Below, one piece after another: positions 33,839 through 49,339 of a stretch of 64,000 nt of DNA. The notes beneath the pieces are model-generated. The model was not told where the DNA came from, did no database searches, and was given only the letters and a program-made list of their open reading frames with translations. Origin of the DNA: Hirudo medicinalis (lineage: Eukaryota; Annelida; Clitellata; Hirudinida; Hirudinidae); NCBI GenBank assembly GCA_011800805.1, contig MPNW01000026.1, positions 73,093-137,092 of the forward strand, in the 5' to 3' direction. A program made the translations under genes and the position numbers. Position 1 is the first letter of the stretch, and every line of letters begins with the position of its first letter.

Positions 33839-36826
33839 TTCGAAAAGAAATATTTATATATATTTATTTATATAAATATATATATATATATATAGAGAGT
33901 TTATATATATATATATATATAATCATATCCATCGCTAAAAACTTAGGTTAAACTATTTATTCACAAGTAATTTTGTGACTTCAATCATTCAACTTTCGTT
34001 CAATAAATCTCTATTGAAAGAGCAGAGTGAATAAAAAGTAATGAGTAATAGATAAGTTTGAACTCAGATGATGTTTACGCTGGCACCAAATTTCGATTCG
34101 TATTTTAAAGCTCAAGTCTAAAGTTGATTTTTCGAAAGAAATATAACAATTTTGAATTGGCAATCAACCATTTATTTATCGAAACTGACTTTTTATTTCA
34201 TTTAATTGAATTAGTTTCTGTTAAAATAACTTATAATTTTTAAGTTCGTTATATTCATCGGTGTGTATCGATTTTAGTAGACACGAACTCCTAACGCATC
34301 TCCATTAAACATCTTTGACAGCTTCGAAACTTGTTTGAATGCATTTATTTCTGCAGAAAAATAGTTTTATTTTCTAAAAGCTGTTTTACAAAATTGTCAT
34401 CATTTAATTAAATTTTAATATAATATTGAGTACTTTTTAAGAATAACATTTGAACAAAAATTTAAAATAAAATAAAATAAATGATTTCATTTGGTTTCAT
34501 CAATCAAGGTCTATCGACAGCATTTGTGTACACTTTCACTTTTTTAGGAACCACCTTTCAGAAAATCCATCACAAATACTGTGCACTTCCCGCCATAATA
34601 AACTGTAAAAGGAAAGGAAATATAACTTATCGAGAAGATATGTTGGGAATGGGAAGGAAATGTTTGTTTTCAAGTTGGAGACTGAAGTCAAGCGACGGGC
34701 CAGTTGTTGACCATTAATATTAAATCTCTTACCATTTTCATTCATTAGTGTTTATTTATTATGAGATTGTGAATACTAACTGAATTTATTTATTATAATG
34801 AAATTATATCTTAAATCGAATCTATTATTATTAAACAAATTAATCGATCGACTTTGTATCCTCAGTTGAAACTGACTTTAATGTACCTGTCAATGAGCAA
34901 CTCGCCCGAGCGTGGTACTTATTTGGCTGCTTACCAGGGAGGAAGCGAAGAATTTACTCTTCTCTTCGAGACATCCGGAGCTGATTCTGTCTTCCTCAAG
35001 TCCTACGAGAGTCTCTCGAAGGAAATTTTCATTAAACTCTACGCAAGTACATATCCTACTGGTTGGCGCTTCACGATTCTCTATGAAGTTTGGGGTGTAG
35101 GCGATACAGCATTTGTGCCGAATGGTTTCAACGACACGTTTGATGAAAGAAGACAAAGACATGATACAGTATTAACTGAAGGAGACAAGGGTTGGTTTGT
35201 GATCATTTTCAAAAATTAGGTGATTTATTTTTAAAGATCATAGTATAATTTATTTATTTAGTTAATTTATAAATTGGATTAATTTAAAACATTCCTGGGC
35301 TAAAGCATCAAAATAATTTTCGATTTCGAAAACGTAAGACATCGAAATATTAAACTGATTTTTAAGTTGATTTGCTTTCAGATGGTTGTAATGGAGAAGC
35401 TTTACTGCTGACTGGAAACTCTGGAGCTTTCTACTCGCCAAACTATCAAATCGGAAAGGGTTATCCTGGACGATCAAACTGTTCCTGGCTTATCGCTTTG
35501 GATCCTGGCAACGTAACGTAACGTGCTTAGCTAATGAGACGTTAGTTAAAAATTAAATTCTAAACTGAGTTTTATTAATTTCAGACCGTGGAATTAAAAT
35601 TTGAGAGCTTTTCAATCGAGCCAGCATTTCCGCTTACATCCATGTGTTTTGATGCCTTGCGCATCTACGATGGCCCGAAAATTGACTCAAAAAACCTGAG
35701 GAGAACCCATTGTGGAAAGGAAGTCCCCCAGGACTTCCATTCAACCAGCAATCTAGTCCTTTTGAATTTTCAATCAGACGAGGAAACCAACAACTTTACG
35801 GGATTTGCCATTAAGTTCCGTGCCGTTGAAGGGACCTCGCTGACAACAAGTGAATTTCTTCAAGACACATTCACATACTAGAACTAATTAGGATTTCTTT
35901 CTTAGGAAGTTTTTCATGTGGCATTCCAAAGATCCAGCCAAACATCTACAACAGGATAGTAGGAGGAGTCCAAGCCAAACCGCATTCGTGGCCATGGCAA
36001 ATCAGTCTACAATACTTCGGGCAGCATGTTTGTGGGGCATGCTTGATCCATTCTTCTTGGGTTTTGACGGCTGCACACTGCCTGTTAATATACTTTTTTG
36101 ATACGTTTTTATTTAATTATATTTTATTTGAAATTAGTCTCTTGTAACTCGTAATTTTTGTTTGACTAAAAAGAGCAGACATTGAGAAACACAGCGACGT
36201 ATTGGTGAGACTGGGTGAACACAATCTGGCGATGATGGAAGGGACCGAGGAAACGCGTCAAGTGGATTATTCCATCATCCACCCCTATTACAACTCAAAC
36301 ACGAATGACTTTGACTTAGCGCTTCTTCGTCTTGGGTCAGAAGTGACCTATAACGATTATGTCTCACCCGTTTGTTTGCCCTCAGGTCATCAAGGTCACG
36401 ATGACCTCGTTTGCGTGGTTGCAGGATGGGGCACCACTAAAGGTTTGCAAACATTCAGCAATTAGTTTCATGCAAATGAAATTCGCAACTTCCAAATTGT
36501 TCCTCGTAGATGCATCCTACAATGTGGTTCTGAACCAATTGACTATACCATTCATCGACAAACTCTTATGCAACGATAGGAGATGGTACAACGGAAAAGT
36601 GACAAGCAACATGTTCTGTGCTGGTTACAAAGAAGGGAGGAGAGACTCGTGTCAAGGAGACTCTGGCGGGCCCCTGGTGTGTTCCGACGGTGCACACTGG
36701 AGCGTTTTAGGAATCATCAGCTGGGGATTTGATTGTGCACAACCCAGACATCCAGGAGTTTACACAAACGTTACCGTCATGAAGCCTTGGATTCACGATT
36801 CCATTAAGAATAATACGGAGACGTGA
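33484..36826 (+). CDS. Secreted CUB-CUB-trypsin-like serine protease
   Basis: A likely signal-peptide exon (33484-33563) begins [21 protein letters not shown] first CUB-like domain runs from about 34548 to 35191: [40 protein letters not shown] second, from 35383 to about 35857, has [31 protein letters not shown] and [11 protein letters not shown]. The protease domain follows: [20 protein letters not shown] as the activation region, LTAAHCL (His), FDLALLRL (Asp), [11 protein letters not shown] (Ser). The Asp six residues before the catalytic Ser ([11 protein letters not shown]) predicts trypsin-like cleavage after Arg/Lys. All three catalytic residues are present, so the enzyme should be an active extracellular zymogen. 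The link between the signal exon and the next exon is unresolved: a candidate exon at 33606-33704 joins the CUB exon in phase but does not follow the signal exon in phase. Confidence 0.88.
33790..33925. repeat. (CT)n(AT)n ... (AT)n GAGAG palindromic microsatellite in a protease intron
   Basis: CTCTCT repeats run into (AT)n, then TTTCGAAAAG, then (AT)n-rich sequence ending in TAGAGAG and more (TA)n. The two arms are roughly complementary and could extrude as a hairpin. Confidence 0.75.
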
Positions 36827-37004
36827 AGGGATTTTGGTAAAACTTGAGATCGAGCTAAAAAAAAAACTAGAAAATTACGTAATGAACCAATTTTAATAGC
36901 ATAATCATCGTTTGATTAGTAATTAAAAGACTCAGTGCTACTAATTATCTTGTTCGAAAGCAAGTAATTTTAAAATTCGTTGAATCTGAAGCAATAAAAA
37001 TCTT
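36827..37004. other. Convergent protease-innexin spacer
   Basis: Only 178 bases separate the protease stop from the innexin stop. Both 3' UTRs must be short or overlap. Confidence 0.6.
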
Positions 37005-38737
37005 TTAAAGTGCTTCGGGGTCTTTTTTTTCAATTGTTTTCTCCAAAGCGAGACATTTGGCCTTGTACAGCTCCCACAGAGAGCAAACAAACTCTGTAAC
37101 GGTGAGCGCATTAGTGTTGTGTCCAATTAATCTGATAATAAGAACTCCATCCTGCCTCAAGTAATCATCAACGAACTTCACCACGTATTTCCTGTCCCAA
37201 TCTTTCTGGATCTTATCTGCAAGTTTCAAGTGCTTCTTTACATAGCGATATCTGTCCACTCTGAAGATGATCCTCAGAATCCAGGTTAGAAGCGAGGCAG
37301 CGGTTGCTATGACAACGAATATCATCCAGAACCAGATGAAAAGATATATTTTCTCGTTAAATAGATTTATGGGCAAGACGCACTGAACTGTGTACCTCTG
37401 CACATTGCCCAACCTGCGCACTTTTAAATCACACATGGTTATGCGAGGGAAGCGTGGCGAGGTCGTCCAATCGTCTCCTTGCAAAACAGAAGCCAGGACA
37501 TGGAAACCATAAGCATGGAAATCGATACCCATGAAACTGTCTAACAGAAAAAGCTGAGCCAAGACATTGGTAAGCATGATAAACTTTATGAAGAGGTAGA
37601 GAGTGACCAGGAAGTTGCCGTACCTCCTCCCAACGAACAGGCAGCAGGTTCTTGAGAAAACATGCTTCAAGCTCAAAGTACAACCGGTCTTAATGGCTTT
37701 TTGACTGGAAAGATATCTGTCGAATATAAGTTTAAATGTTTGAGATGAGTTTAATTATGCGAGATTTAAATTCCACTCATCCTAATTTGTGTAAAACACC
37801 TCGCAAAACAAGCGGTTTACAATTGCAAATAAATCGACGAAGCGTATCGAAATTAAATTTATTCTGTGATTTTTGTACTCATGGTGAGAATAACGAAATT
37901 TTACTGCTGGAAAATTGTGGATGATTGAGTGAATCATTGCAGTAAAATGGCAATCATATGAATTATATTTTGAACTAGATTTAATTCTACAGAAAAAGTT
38001 AATATAATAGTAACATAACTTAGCAGATGTCAATAATTCTTTCCATGGCAAATATTTCCTAATTGTTAACTTTCGTCAGTTTATTCGAATGTGCCATTTG
38101 TATTTCTACATCAGATTTTGATTAGACGAATTGACTGATGAATTTTGTAAATAAATAATGCATAATAGAGCAAGGTTTTAATTCAATTATAATGTACTTT
38201 TATAATAATAGCTGCATTAAAATACGTATGAAAAGTCAGTTATAATCACCTGTTAAGAATTAGTGCCATGTGGTTGAGTGTGTCAACCCTCTTTTCGGCA
38301 TGCTCAGCATAAGTAAACATCCTGCCTGCTTCTACAATATGATTAACATCGATGCCAGACCTTCCACTGAAGGTTCTCCATTGAAGGATTGGAAGGTAAA
38401 AACACAAAGCTTGCACAAGAAGAATCAGAGGAATCCACTGATAGTAAGGAATGATCTGTCGTCCTTCGTGCTCTTTTGGGACGTACTCGTCATAGGGAAG
38501 GTAGTAGGTGTTGCGGATCCAGCAGAAGTCATTCGTGTATTCTTCGTGGTTGGGGGTGAAGTGGGCTGGAACCCAGCACTGGATTGGATCTCCAACGTAT
38601 TGTTTCGTCGATACAATGATAGCGAAAATTATTAGCATGCTCACAGTATAGCGATACGAAAGTCGATCAGCAAAATCATCGTCAAATCTTCCCTTTGCCA
38701 AAGGAATCCCACTAACTACCCCGATGATCTTATCCAT
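37005..38737 (-). CDS. Innexin (gap-junction channel protein)
   Basis: Two exons, 38250-38737 and 37005-37716, join in phase to give 399 residues, the usual innexin length. The N-terminus MDKIIGVVSGIPLAKG precedes four membrane segments, the first around TVSMLIIFAIIVSTKQYVG. Extracellular loop 1 carries two cysteines (IQCWVPAHF and NDFCWIRNTYY). The signature YYQWIPLILLVQALCFYLP is intact. Loop 2 has two more cysteines (ITMCDLKVRRLG and QCVLPINLFNEKI). The C-terminal tail is charged. Innexins form gap junctions and hemichannels in protostomes and cnidarians. Presence here excludes a sponge or placozoan source and fits a protostome. Confidence 0.95.
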
Positions 38738-38883
38738 ATCTCAGTATTAATTTCACCTCAACCTTCATGTGGTATGAAGAATTGCTCAACGAAAGGAAAG
38801 TGTGCTCTTTTAAAGTCTCAGGCTATGCAGGCGTATGCCTTCATCATAAATAAAATCATCATCATCATATACATATCATCATC

Positions 38884-38935
<52 letters not shown>

Positions 38936-39402
38936 TCATCTTATAATAGTCAATAAGTCACATATAAGTCAATCGACATGAGCAATATCTGTAGAAATGT
39001 AACTTGGCGGAGCTATTGACCGATTTCAGTTACAAGCATTATTTTAAGCAGTGCTAACAAAATTCAATTTTAATAGTTCTGTTTATTAAGCTATTTGCCT
39101 TGAGTTGCAGTCATTGCCAAGCATGGATCCTGTGACGAAGACCTAAGTACAAATACTGGGGTCCATATGGAAATGTGGTACAAAATCAACTAACGCTAAC
39201 CGCTAAAAAGTTGTTTAATTTGAATGAATTACATTTTCAAAACTTTTTTAACTCTATTTTAATATACTAAATTAATATGCATGTATGTAAACAAATAAAT
39301 AAATTGAAATACAAACAACTTAAATTTTAATAACCATCTCGATTGTTTACCTTGGCGACCGAATTTTCTTGACCGTTCGTCGTTTTGGAGATTCTATTAA
39401 AA
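38738..39402. other. Divergent innexin-dynein light chain spacer with (AT)n microsatellite
   Basis: Contains an uninterrupted TA run (about 38886-38932) preceded by ATC repeats. No other feature was recognised apart from an AAGTACAAATACTGGGGTCC word near 39148 that resembles the repeat in the TOLLIP intron. Confidence 0.5.
38886..38932. repeat. (TA)n microsatellite
   Basis: About 23 perfect TA units immediately after a short ATC-rich run. Confidence 0.9.
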
Positions 39403-40497
<1,095 letters not shown>

Positions 40498-40663
40498 TCC
40501 ACATCAAACAATTTACAGATTTTTTAATTATTTTATTTGTTCATAGCTTGGAATTGGTAGTGAATAAAAGTAATTAATATTGTTACAGCTTTAAATAAGA
40601 GCAAATTTGATGAATAAAATTTCATGAGATGGTAGAACCTTGACTTTCGACCTGACTATAACT

Positions 40664-42911
<2,248 letters not shown>

Positions 42912-43707
42912 TCTGAAGAGCTCATTTTATCGCCATGTTTACATCTCTTCTGTGATTATAAAATTAGAAGTAATGTTAATTTTATTTATTCATATTTATT
43001 AAAATTAGCCGGCATTTATATTTAATGCATGATTAAAAAATATAATTAAAATTATGTTTATAAAAATATTTTATCATGTTACAAAAAACCTATTACATGG
43101 ATAAAAGCCGTGATTTTTAATACATTTGGGACCCGCCTGAAAGTTATAAAGTACGTTGTCAGTAATTTGACAAATTGTGACGTTGAACGAAGAATAGGTA
43201 CAAATGATTAAACCTCAGAAGAACCTAAAAGCAAAATATGTAGGATTTTTCTAAGGTAGGATTTCGAGATTTGTGATGTATTTTTGGGACATATCGACTT
43301 TGCGATGAGAGGCATCAAGAATCGCCAAAAAAGGGGCCGAATCCTAAAAGCAGCAATTTCATGACCATAGCAGTAGTTGAACATCTATGCAAAAGTTAAA
43401 AAATGTAGTATTTAGCATAATCTAATAAAAAAAACATCACACACCACTTCGGTTTTCTTCTTACATATAAACCAGTTTTTTCGGCCAAACTCAAAAGTGA
43501 CATAATGTAATAAAACATGACTTCTTTTAAATAAAATGACTTCTTATTCTTCTTCTGTTTCTGCTTCCCTTTCCAGGTTAACTAGACCCAGATCGGTTAG
43601 ATCCTTCTGACTTGTATACTTCTTTCATATGTTCATAGTTATGTAGTATGTTTGTTACAAATGTATAACTAATATCAGGCGATGTGCTGGATTCACCAAG
43701 CAAATAT
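42912..43707. other. Intergenic, 5' side of TMEM41A
   Basis: No coding exon recognised. It may include further decayed parts of the repeat at 43708-43950. Confidence 0.4.
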
Positions 43708-43950
43708 TCAAATACATGCTTTAATATTTAATACTCTATCTAGTATGTGATGCTGGCATCCAATATAAACCGTGTTGTCGAAGCCATAATCTTGAAATTT
43801 GCGATGCAATCGCACAAGAACTCCATTGTGTATCCCAGTGTTTACAGCAGTGGTATTACAAACGATCATTTTTATTGCTTGCCATAAATTGAATTTGTCT
43901 AAAGTACTTTCTACTACATTTGTAATAGCTTTTGATTTGGCATCTGGCAA
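43708..43950 (-). pseudogene. Fragment of a repetitive transposon-like protein family
   Basis: The minus strand reads MIVCNTTAVNTGIHNGVLVR, then LHRKFQDYGF and VYIGCQHHILDRVLNI. I recognise the NT(G)xxNG and GCQHHxLDRVL motifs from an uncharacterised multicopy invertebrate family probably derived from a transposase. Nothing else of the protein is intact here. Confidence 0.5.
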
Positions 43951-44881
43951 AACTAACTTTCTTCTTTTCTAACTCACTAAATACATATTCTTCTTTATCA
44001 GATGTGCGTAAGGAGTTTGGGCTGAAACGTTCGGTGATGGGGATACTCCTCTGATGATTCCGGTGAGCTCCATGGTAGGAGTTTCTTATTACTTAACGAT
44101 AGTAATAACAACAGATGATTTGCGTTGCGCCTTATGCCTGGCGAGAGTAAATTTTAAATAAGCTCCTATAATATTAAAACAATATTAATCAATATAATTG
44201 ATACTCCTTTCTCTATCTTGAATTCACAGATATGCCTTTTCAAATTAAAAAAAAATATATAAAGAATTAACAGCTTGGTCCTTGTTTCATAATTTCAGAG
44301 AAATTATCTTCCAGACTACGCAAGATCTTTCCAGATCCGTCTTTGAATACTTCCTTAAAGCCGAAGTGGGCAAAGATGAAGCAGAAACGGGGCTATGGTT
44401 ATGAACAAGACTCAAATAGGGTAGACATAATAACGTCAAGGGTTGTGTGGCTCATAAGCTACTAACCATGACTAGGCAATTATTGATAATGAATATGATG
44501 ACCAACAGCCACTCGCACCAAGGAAGGAGGCATCAACACCAATTTGCAATTCAGATACCATGTTCGTCTTCTTTTTCTTCTTCTAATTATTATTATTATT
44601 CTTTTTCTTTTTCTTATTTTTTTTCTTATTCTTTGTATTCTTATTTTTCTTATTCTTTGTATTCTTATTTTTCTTCTTCAATAAATTGACAACCCTTTCT
44701 CCAAACAAATTTTTTGCTTTACAATTTTTTAAAATAGTGTAACACTCAGAATTTTTGACAATTTTATTTTGAAAATAAATAAAATAACTGCTAAACTGAA
44801 TATCACCAATTATTTTTTTATGTCAGCTTCTATCATCTTCCCATTGGAAAGTCAAAAGTTCCTCTATCGTAACAATAGGCA
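43951..44881. other. Intergenic repeat-rich stretch with pyrimidine-rich low complexity
   Basis: 44568-44690 is a TTCTTT/TTATTC-rich low-complexity tract. The rest shows no gene. The plus-strand frame at 44447-44689 is created by the low-complexity sequence. Confidence 0.5.
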
Positions 44882-45078
44882 TATTTGTATTTATCCGATC
44901 TTTTGAGTGCCTTATGCATCCGATCAGTATGTGAAGGCACTTTTTTTTTTATCGATCTACCATTATATATCGCCCCTCACCGAGGACGCTCCCTGGCAGG
45001 CTGGGATGCCAACACGACACATTAAAGACTGTTATAACCACCGCATGCAGGAACGCAACCCATTCGACCAATCTGCAC
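44882..45078 (-). repeat. tRNA-derived SINE, copy B
   Basis: The reverse complement starts GTGCAGATTGGTCGAATGGG and matches copy A (12899-13100) over its whole length, including the tail hairpin words AGTGCCTT and AAGGCACT and the terminal ATCGGATAAATAC. It has a few indels in the variable-arm region and a longer A run. Clear target duplications were not seen. Confidence 0.7.
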
Positions 45079-45159
45079 GCCGTAATATCAAATTCATCAT
45101 TTCCAATATTTTGTTGAACTGGTAAACCAGACAAATCGACATAATCTTCATCTAACCAT

Positions 45160-45720
45160 TCAGTACAAAAATATTAGAATTTTCTTTGGGTGCAATAATT
45201 GCATCAGCTCTTTCTGTCGTTTGGCAGTCAAACCGTTTCTCCCCCCAATGAGGCCCTGAATCGTTCGAGCTTTTGAATCAAAATACTCATAACGTAAACT
45301 TAGGTCTGACAGTTCTTGATGCAAAGGAGCCATCCGTCTTTCTGCTCGATTCAATACTCTTATCAGGTGCATTTGTTGCAATGAACAATGCACCGAGGTT
45401 GTGCTTCAGAAAATGATTAATTACCCCATCAATAACTTTTTGGTATCGTGGTTTTTCATCCGGTCCACCATCCAGTCTTAATAAGAACACGTTTTACCAA
45501 CTGCATTCATCCTTTTTTTTATCAAATAAGGTCGAATTCTTCAAATTCAAGTAGCCTTTCGTAATCCAGTCTGAGTTTTTGCCTTGCTGCTGCAACCCAG
45601 TCGTGATCTGGAAACACAACACGGTATCCGGCAGAAGGTAGAATCAGAAATGGAGCCCTGCTTGTTAGCTGCTATCAGTCCCGTATTCAACAAGATGAAC
45701 GCCGACGAAACAAAACACAG
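45160..45720 (-). pseudogene. Repeat-family gene fragment (DGGPDE family)
   Basis: On the minus strand: RVVFPDHDWVAAARQKLRL (about 45560-45620), LRLDGGPDEKPRYQKVIDGV and ALFIATNAPDKS (45380-45480), then after a frameshift NRAERRMAPLHQELSDLSL (45290-45350). The order DHD..., DGGPDENPRY, NAPGxSAxNxxERRMAPLS is one I recognise from an uncharacterised multicopy invertebrate family, probably transposon-derived. Frameshifted, therefore a pseudogene. Confidence 0.55.
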
Positions 45721-46256
45721 TTGATAAAAAAAAAACTAGTAAACACAAGTTTTACAGTTTGTAACTGTTTATTAACTGTTTTTAAAATGACTAACAATTA
45801 CTAATTACAATTACTAATAGTAATTTTATAAATCCACCTATTACAATATAGATTTTTATCGTAAAAATAACACTGCTGACGTCAGATAATCTTGTACTCC
45901 TCCTCCCCCTATTCAAGAATTGTCAAACTTTTTCAAACCCCCTTATTTTGTTTACATAATTAATGGGCGACCCCATATCATCTGACTGTAAAAAACCTAT
46001 GTGGTAAATCGACCAAAAATTTAGTCAAATATTCATGTAAATAAAAAAGTATATTTTGTACTTCATGATAACTCGTAATGACACTTAAAAAATTAAAAAT
46101 GTAAGCTTGTTTAACGGACAAATATTTATTAAAGCAACGAATGAGATGTCAAAGAACCAGATGAACACCGAAACACGTTAAAACCATAAAACCAAGCAAT
46201 AATAAAATTAAAAAGTAATAATAATTTATGCAGGAATGGCTATGGCGCTCATGCAA
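45721..46256. other. Intergenic, 3' side of the IgGFc-domain gene
   Basis: AT-rich; no coding exon recognised. Should contain the 3' UTR of the minus-strand neighbour. Confidence 0.4.
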
Positions 46257-49200
46257 CTATTTATTCCTGCAAAAGGTTTCATTGTTGCTGATAAATCTAT
46301 TGGTTTTAAAGCTAAAATCGGAGGGGCAACCGTAATTTGAACTTCCAGCAAGAAGTTGGTTCAAGGACAACAAATTTGAAAAGTAGGACAAATAATTTTT
46401 TATCTCCAGACGGCAGGTAGCCAACTCGCTCGCCAGTGCTTCGTAAGTGGCTATAACTTCCACTTGCATTGTAATACCAGAATACTTTCCCTGAATAAAT
46501 TTAATATAAATTTATTTAAATACCGAACCTATTTCGACAGTAATAATAAAAACGAAAACAGTAATAATTTAACAAATCAAGTTCAATCGTCTTGTCATAA
46601 TCTCACCTGATTATCCTTGTTAAAAGAAAATGAGAAGTTGCTTATGGCAACCACAAAGTTACTCAAGTAGCTACAATTTAACTGCATGCAAATCCAAAGG
46701 TTCATTTTCTGGCGAATGTCCTCAGAGGCAAGTTCAAGCTGCGTGAGTAATCTGGATACGCAGCTCTGAGTCAATTCCATTGAAGCAATTTCTATGTCGA
46801 GCAGGATAGGGAAGGAGGCATGACTTGAGTTGGAGATTATAGTCTCTAGGATTTACAAATAAATAAATTATATATTTAACACAACTATAATTTGTTTAAT
46901 TTTAAATCACATTTAAGATATTTTGGCATCAGTTATTTTCAGGAAATGTCTATTTAGATTAAACAGTGATATGATTAATTTGTAAAGGTGAACATTTGTC
47001 ATGAATCAGTTAAAAGCACCTAAAGTCGTTGAATTGTTGCTGCACAACTTGGATGGGTTCACAAGGAGATAATTTGCAAGTAAATCTTTTGAATTCTTCC
47101 ATCCAAAATCAACTGATTCTCCGGTCACTAAGTAAGTAATGAATGTGGTTATCAAAAGTACATGATTTACCCTTTTTTTAGTCAATAAATATTTTATTAT
47201 AATTGGTAATCCAATAAAACAATTACCGTTATAATTTGCGGCAAAACCGTATCCACTGGGACTGCTAGTGAGAATGGAGTGGCCGTAAACGTAAGCAGCG
47301 AAAGAGCCCTTCGACGAACTCACGACGTGAAAGTTGTGAGAGATTTTGAAGGAAACAACAGAAAATTCTTCCACTTGTTTCCAAGATGTAGGTGGAAGTA
47401 TCTTCGTCAGCTGCTGACCGTCGCAGAATATGAAGTCACGGTAGGCGCTGAATGTCACGACAGTTGCGTAGTTGTCAAAATTTTTTCTATTCTGTTTCAA
47501 CAATGTTGACAGCACAACAAAAATAATAATACAATAGTTATGGTGACAATAGACTCAGTTATTTTAAATCTAACCATTGCATTATCGCAGTAACTTGGAG
47601 TTGCGAATGATGCAACATCAGTGAATCTATCTGACGATGTCACAGTCATCATAAATGGATCTGTTGGAGTGTCTCTTTGCTCGTCGATTGTAGCAAAACC
47701 TGGATTAATACAGTGAACTTAAGCGTGGATCATTCAGTATTTTAACTCATGCAAACAGGAAATTTTGGGTATTACGAATAAATATTACAAGTCTTTATCT
47801 AAAAATGACCATTTTAAATGTTAAGATATGAAATTCAAAATTCTAAATCAACAGCTATCAACCTTTGTTGTACTGCACGACCAGACAGTTTGTGTCGCAA
47901 ATTACAAGCACAGCCTCCATGTTGTTTGGCACATCAACCTCCAAAAATTCTCCGAATCGTACGGTCTTCTGCTGGTAAGACACCACATTCACTGAAGTTG
48001 AGGAGCTCTTTTGGGCGCCAACCACCCTGATGATATATCCAGCATTTAGAAGTCTACCCGCTATCGGAGGTACCAAGTGTCGTCTGCCGAGTTGGGACAA
48101 AGCTGGAATCTGCTCTGCTATGTGATCGCAGTATCCGACCTTCTCAGGCACGTTAGCACACTCGTGTCCAACAATTACCTGAATATTTAAAAGAACAATT
48201 TAGAATGCGGTCAACGATTGATAAGTATCGCCACGATACAAATACTGCGATATTAACAACACTTATAATAATATAAATAAAGTGAATATTTTTAACCCGG
48301 ACTGGTCTCGACGAATTGACATAATATCCTGTCAAATCCTCGAAGTCATTGGTTTGTTTACCATTCTGGTCTATTTTGAATCGCTGGAAAAACCTCAGAA
48401 CTCCCAATTCACCGATGGAGTCGAAGTAAACTGGAACGAATTTGTTTCCTTCGAATATTTTATACACCTCCACACACGTGTCGTTCAAAACTCCTATGAT
48501 CTGTATTGATCCCTGGAAGATTGCTTTGTTTCTGAAATTGAAATCCATAATTAGTGCATAATTATTGCATATTCATCAATAATTAACTGTGTTAAAGCAG
48601 AGGTGTTTCCTTACGGCCACAACGCCACAACATATTCTTTGCTACTTGTGACTGTTCTCAGAGCTAGGAATGCATCTGTTGATCCTCTGTCACTCTTCAC
48701 TCCAATGATAGAAACATCTGACCCGCTGTATATTGAGATCCCTAAATCATCCATATTCGTGAACTCATGGGCTATTGTGATCTTTAAATATAAAATGTAG
48801 TTTATGTAGGATTTCATTGATTTAATTAAAGCAAGTGTGAATGATTTAACTTTATTTGTTACAAAGTCTTCGGTGTTGTTATATATGAGTCCCACATTAG
48901 CTCCAACTTCTATGAACGAAGGACTTATAACATTCATTGCCTGCACAAAGAAACAGAGCATAAATTCAAAATACATCTTCAATATCTTATTTGTTATTAG
49001 TCATTAAATACAATACACGTTTTAAGAGAATAAATAATAACAAATAAATAAGCAATAAAATGGAAATTCTTTTCAAACTGTCTCAACCAACCAATATTCT
49101 GGCTCTGACAAGGTCATTGGAATAAGCAAATATTTGTGTGAATCCCGAATTATTTTCCCCGTCAGATGTGATGTTCATGAAAGTCAAGGCATAAGATTCC

Positions 49201-49339
49201 CCAGCGCTATACGATTTCTTGAAAGAATTAACTGGAAATATGAAGCACGTTTTAATCTATTTTTTCATTTGAATTCTGAGAATGCTAAATTGCAAAAATG
49301 TAAATTACCAAAAAACAGAACGAAATAAATCGAAAACAT
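46257..49339 (-). CDS. Secreted protein with IgGFc-binding N-terminal domain
   Basis: Minus-strand exons. The signal-peptide exon 49309-49339 reads MFSIYFVLFF and joins in phase to NSFKKSYSAGESYALTF (about 49085-49230). Next are DDLGISIYSGSDVSIIGVKS and SSKEYVVALWP, DTCVEVYKIF and DLTGYYVNSSRPVRV, then CDHIAEQIPALSQLGRRHLV and NNMEAVLVICDTNCLVVQYN. They are followed by DPFMMTVTSSDRFTDVASFA, then SKGSFAAYVYGHSI and SGYGFAANYNG. This order is that of the IgGFc-binding protein N-terminal domain, found in FCGBP-like mucus proteins. Two further exons (46600-46860 and 46257-46492) encode a Leu-rich helical tail ending CRNK. No VWD, TIL or EGF repeats follow, so the protein is the domain plus a short tail. 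Its ligand is unknown. Confidence 0.85.

Noticed and set aside
44447..44689. Serine/tyrosine/phenylalanine-rich ORF
   Set aside because: It is produced by TTCTTT/TTATTC low-complexity sequence and has no homology-like pattern.
46140..46200. GAACACCGAAACACGTTA word as a regulatory or repeat signature
   Set aside because: It resembles motifs seen near some retroelements, but only one copy is present and no boundaries could be defined.
49134..49328. Plus-strand 64-residue ORF
   Set aside because: It is antisense to the first two exons of the IgGFc-domain gene, which splice in phase.
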